Shown here one piece after another: positions 56,246 to 62,200 of a stretch of 64,000 nucleotides of DNA. Each line of letters starts with the position of its first letter. The first letter of the stretch is position 1. Origin of the DNA: Membranipora membranacea (lineage: Eukaryota > Bryozoa > Gymnolaemata > Cheilostomatida > Membraniporidae); assembly GCA_914767715.1 (NCBI GenBank), contig OU612070.1:9315501-9379500 (forward strand), in the 5' to 3' direction. The position numbers were made by a program, and so were the translations under genes. The notes under the pieces were generated by a model. That model saw nothing but the letters and a program-made list of their open reading frames with translations. It did not search any database and was not told where the DNA came from.

Positions 56246-59200
56246 GTAAAGCTGACAGTCACACCAACCTGTAGAGTTTACACCACTCATCCATCTTAGT
56301 ATGCTGATTCTGTATAGAGGTGAGGAGTTTATTCACACTGTCAGCAATGTTTAGTGATTCCTGAGATCCTTCAGGGCTCAGCGCGGACTGCTGCTGTTTT
56401 AGTGACCTCTCAAGCTCCTCAAACTGAGCAGCAGCTCTCTGTAAGGAAAAGTAACAAACATATACAATACATGTAATATTAACATACATACACAAATGTA
56501 TAATATTCTATATGTCTATGGATAACGTGTTGAGGATCGCACAGTTTTTTACCTTTAGGCAATTAAATTTTTTATGTCGTACTGTGACAACAATTTTTAT
56601 GCAAGCCGAAAGTTTTTAGTATTGTTTTTACCCAGAGCAAAACGTAATCCATTTTTATTATCACATTCTAATACCTGATAATAATACACTGAACAAACTG
56701 ATACCATTGTGACATGATGGGTTTTTGGAGGCACTGCAACCCTGAATACGCAAGAGTAAGAATCTGGAAACCGGCACTCAATGATAGATTGTTGTTTTAT
56801 CTGACCACTGCACACAGCTAAGTGATTCTCTATCCAGTTCGTATCTGACCTGGTAAGCAGCCAGCTGGTTCTGTTTCTCAGCACATGTAGACTTTAGCAC
56901 TATTTCTCCTCCCATCTCATCAGATTTAGACTCTGAAGTTTTCTGTATCTGCTGAACTCGAGACATCAGTATCTCAGTATCAGATAACTTATTTCTCAGC
57001 TGAAACAGGAAGATATGTCATAGATGTATTGCAAAACAGCATACAACTTAGCCAATAAATGTTGGCCTGAATGGCTGATGGGTAGGAGAGAGCCAATGCC
57101 AGGTCAGATATATAGCGAATACGAAAATAACTTAGTTTCAATATATCACTTTCCAACCCAACTGTCAATCAGATCAGAGCGAACACATTGGGTAAATCAA
57201 ACTACACAATTTTACTTTTGGATGAAAAAGCATTATTCGGTTGACAGAAGTATTGTTCTAAACCTATACTCTGTGTCACATGTTCAGTAAATATGGAGTT
57301 TTACTTCCTCAGGCTGGTCAGAAGAGTATCAGATGAGTTTAAATTGAAACATTCACATCTCCCTCAATATTGTTTCACATGAAATTAGCCATAACAACTT
57401 TGGATTCTCGCCCCTATCTGACAGAAAAACATAATCATCCTTAAAAGAAACTTGTAGACAAAAGTTGTCACCTGTTTGAGGGCTGCTGAAGTAGAAGAGT
57501 TTAGCTCGTCTAACTTGAGTTGTCTCCTTCGTACCTCAGCTTGTATATTCTTACGTTCAGACAGTGACGTTGTTGCGTAGGTCTGTTCGCTGGCTTTAGC
57601 AGCGTCAGCTATCAGCTTATCTCCCTGTGGCTGCTCTGCTATACATTCCTATATAAGAGAGACAAGAAGAATAGAGCGAATGTACCGAAACAATAAACCT
57701 ATGTACTTGGTAGTTGAATTATGTCTAGATTCAAGATTGCTATAATCTGCACTGTCTCACTAAGTCAATAACCAAAGAAGTGGAGAATTCTACATCTTAA
57801 GATGAATAATCAAGAATCCGATGGAAGTCTGCAATGTGTTTGTTTGCTGTGAGATTGTTGTTTCATAGGTTGAAAAAGGATTCAATATTAAAATACAGAT
57901 ACCTAGTTCAAGCTGATAGTGCATGAAATATCATTTATGTGTAATAAAATATATTTTGCCCATAAAGACCTGAGTGGCACCAATGAGAGGGAGTTCATTG
58001 GTGGCAAATAAGACCATGCAAAAAAAACAACAAATGAGGTGAAATTAATTTGTGGAAGATGTTATTGACCAAAAATATGCTATATATCACCATGTCCTAT
58101 TCATGTGCATAGTGTCCTATACATGTGCATAGTTCCATATAATCAATACATAAGTTGACTGTTTCATGTTACTAACCTGAATAGCCGCTTGTCTATCTTT
58201 GAGCCTCTCTAGAGAGAGAACATGAGCTCGCTTATCTTCTAGTTCAGACATCCATTCATCGAAGGCTTGTAGAGCATCATTAAACTCTGAGTGTGAGTCT
58301 AGAGCCAGCTGTGTACGATCCAGGATAGAGTTACACGATTCTCTAAGTGACTCGTAACGACTCCTGTATAGATATATGAGAGCAAAACTTTCTTAATCCA
58401 AGTTCCCAAAAAGTTTGGAGTTGCTATGGTTTTGTTACGTTATATAGGAATTGCCGGGTTTAACCCTGTTGTCAACTAAATGTAGAAAAATCAGGTATAT
58501 TGCTGAGCTTCATTTTGATGGATTAGCAATAGTTGAAGCACTCAAAATGACAAGGGAATGACAATCTGCGAGTACCTCATAGGCCTAGGAACAATGTTAT
58601 GACCCTTTCCATATACGAAATGATGCTAATTGATAACTTACACAAGTTTATTGGAGGTTAGGCCTACTCTGGGCTCACCACACATGCTACTCAAATCTGA
58701 ACACAGAGAACTAAAGTCTGATATCGGCTGACTCAGCTCTGCTACCTGAGACTGAAACTCCTAAAACAGAAATTTCAAGAAACATGAACTCATAATAAAA
58801 ATGAACTCAGATCTGTGTAAACCTCCAAGCTTCTGAACTACAACAGGATTTTGAGTTTTCACTTTATTCCGCATACGTCATGATTTAATCTAGCCGGTAT
58901 GACCTTTGCATGCTCCTCAATGAATAAATATCTTGATATGATACCAGGATACTTGTGGAAAAGTCATTACTTAAAATCTTGAATTTGAATTATTTGGTTA
59001 GAATTGCTATAGAATAAACAACCAGTTAGTCATAAGCTGAAAACAAAAAATGGTGGGTATAGGTGCGTTGCGCCTCGAGGAATAATATCAAACATAGATA
59101 AAAATCACTATCATTCGATTCTCTGTCATCTAATATTAAATGGTATCTGTTATGAATCTAATGTATATAAAAAGCAGGACAGGTTTACGCACTTGTGCAT

Positions 59201-62200
59201 TGATGACATGAAGCTCTTTCTCATTAAGAGTACTCTGAAGTTTGAACTCTGTCCTCGCCGTCTCCTCTAACCCACTGAGCTGGGCTGAGAGACTCTCATT
59301 CTGACTAGCGTATTCCTCCCACATCTCCAGACAGTTCTCGAGCTGTTCACTAAGGCTATCTACAGACTCATGCAGGGATATAACCTCCTGGTTAGCCTGA
59401 GAGTATCGTGACTTCAGATGATCAGCAAGGGTGGTACTGCAGGTTTCGGTGATAACTTCTTGATGGGATTTGAGTTTGGCAAGTAGGTCAGTGAGTGGCG
59501 TCATCTCCTTGAGACCCTATTTGAATTTTAAAACAATTTTAATAAAAATAATAATATTTTCTAGATTTATTAGACTGTGAAACCACCAGTAATAGTGTGA
59601 TCACTTTGCTCGCTTACTGAAAACATGAAAGTCAATAAAAGCATATATATATATATGTTCACACAGTTTTCGCATTTGGATTTACCTGACATTTAGAGAG
59701 TCTGTTTTCAATCATGAACTTGTCAGAGGAATTAAGGCTATTTATGGCATTGAGTGAGCTGTTTCTGTTGTTCAAGGACTGAGTTAGAATGGTGTTGACT
59801 GCGTTCCACTCTTTGAGTGTGGTGAGTGAACCACTGAGACTATGTGACAGTTCTCCACATTCATTGGCAACTGAGTCTAGCTCTGTGATCTGATTGGTCA
59901 GCTGCTCTAGCTGAGTTTTACCAGGTAGACCCTTAGCGGATGGGAGGGCTGCTTCACAGTCCTCACGATGAGACACTGCTGTGTCTTGCATCAGCTGTAA
60001 AAAATAAGTTGGTATCATCACAAAGTGTGAAGATCAATAATTTGTCGATAATTAAGAAAATTTTAGTACAACCGAGTTCAATTATCTTTGTCCTCCTTGT
60101 CTAACTCAGAGGCAAATTTTATTTTCAACCATTCCACTTGTACCCTTTATTAGTATGTATGGAAGAAATATTTTATTCTGGATATGTCTCCAAACTTGCT
60201 CACCTCTAAATCTGCCACAGAACTCTCCAGTTCAGTTTCATCATTCCATGGCTTTCTGCACTCAACAACTTTGGCCCTGCTCTCAGTCATCCAATCAGAG
60301 ACTCCGTTACATGATTTATTAAGGTCATCAGCCAATGAAGATTGCTGCTGCACAAGCTGCAATGCCTGTAATACTTGCTTCAGTAGAGCCTCACTTGCAT
60401 TCAGCCTATGCTGGAGTTGTTCTCTACCAGACATAGTTGTGGAGTTGCAAGTTGTCTCCACTTGCTGCATACAATCCTTCAATTTTTTCTCTCCTGGACA
60501 AAAACAAGCAAAGAGAGCGATGATGAGAAGACACGGCAAATACAGTCAGTTAACTGTACTCTGACGTTGTCGCGTAAGATCTTCAGATTTAAATTAAAGT
60601 TTCTTTAGTTAAATTTATAATAAAAAGTTAATTTTTATAAATCTATTTTGTTATGTTATACTGCATTCTGAAGGTTTCACATAAATTTTATGTTGAAATT
60701 AAACATTTTTGTTAAATTAAATTTTTTTTCAAATCTTATTTCTATGTTATGATGACTTTATGATGATGTTATGATGATAGCCTACCTTGTTTGGAGATAT
60801 CTCTGGAGTTGTTACAGAGTTCTCTCATAACGCTCTCGTCGTTCTTAGCCTGAGCTATCTGCTCATTCAGGTCCTCTATCCAGCTGCTCACTTCACTAAA
60901 CTGAAGCTCACATAACTCTGCTGATTCTACAGCCTCCTTCTGAGTATCCAACACTTCCTGTATAGTAGAGAAAACATGGCGGTCGGTAACACAACGTCAT
61001 GATGCTCCCAATGGTCTAGTTCTGTCGAACCCCTTTTGATGGTGAACTTACCAAATATAACAATACATATGCATATAAATACAAATACATATATATATAC
61101 CAGAAGTGGAAGAGAGGGAGCTGCTGGGGTTCATATCTTCTGAAGCTGCTTACACAAGTAAACATACACTAATTATTCATAAAGCCTCTAGAATCGGAAA
61201 TACAGCACAAACATAACTATGGCTGGCCTCGGCAAGCAGAGGCTTCGTTTTTGATACTATACTTACCAATATGTCAGCTTCCAAACCGAGACCTCTCTTG
61301 TCCACCTCATTAGAGATTTGAGTAAATGTTTTGTTGTTAGTCTGAGCTTGTAGAGTTTGTGCCAGACTCTTCAGTGATTTGATACTAGGAGAGAGGCGAT
61401 TAAGCGACTCTCTAAGGTGTTGCGTTTTCAGGTGAGCAGCTGTTTTCTGTGTCAAATCGTCTTTGGCGGAAGAGTCAATCTGTCAAGAAGATATCAAAAG
61501 TATTATAGTATACTGATAAAAAGTATGTAGGTGAGACATAGAGTCGAAGTTAATTTATGACCATTCCAAAGTGTGATCTGCTAAGTATAAGGTACAGTGA
61601 TTAATAGACAGATTTCTGAGCACAAACTAAAGCCTATTTTGGGAGTTGTCCTCTCCATTTGTGGTACTTTTAGTACAAGTGGCAATCAGCCCCTTTAATC
61701 CTTTCTCACCTGTGACTCAATATCATGAAGTTGTTTCTGTATATCCTCGTCTAGTTTGTAGAAGGACTCCTGCTGCCCCTCTAAGTTCTGTAGCTTAGTC
61801 TGACTCTCAGCTAGGTGAGCGGTGAGCCTACCAGAGGAAAGGTAGCAAGACTCCAGCCTATTATGTAGTGCCTCGCGTCCAGTGTCCGCTGTACTCGAAG
61901 AAACCTTAGTGTCAAAATCCTCATATAGCGATTCTACTGTGGCGAAGAGCTGAGCACGGGAATCAGATATAGTCTGGAAAATGAAAAATCAAGATTATGA
62001 TGGTGGCTCAGTCTGTATTGTATCATACAAGATCACTGCATAACTAAAACTTCTTCACAGAAACAGGAATTAGAGCAGTTTCAGATTCCTTGCTTTGTTT
62101 TTTCATATTGGCAACTTAGACTGTCCAATACCACAGATGATTAGTGGATGTTACAATGTAATCTGTAGACGATCGGTAATTTTCAATGCCTATGTAGCCT

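Noticed and set aside
60184-60564. Plus-strand open frame of 126 codons
   Set aside because: Antisense shadow of exon 8.
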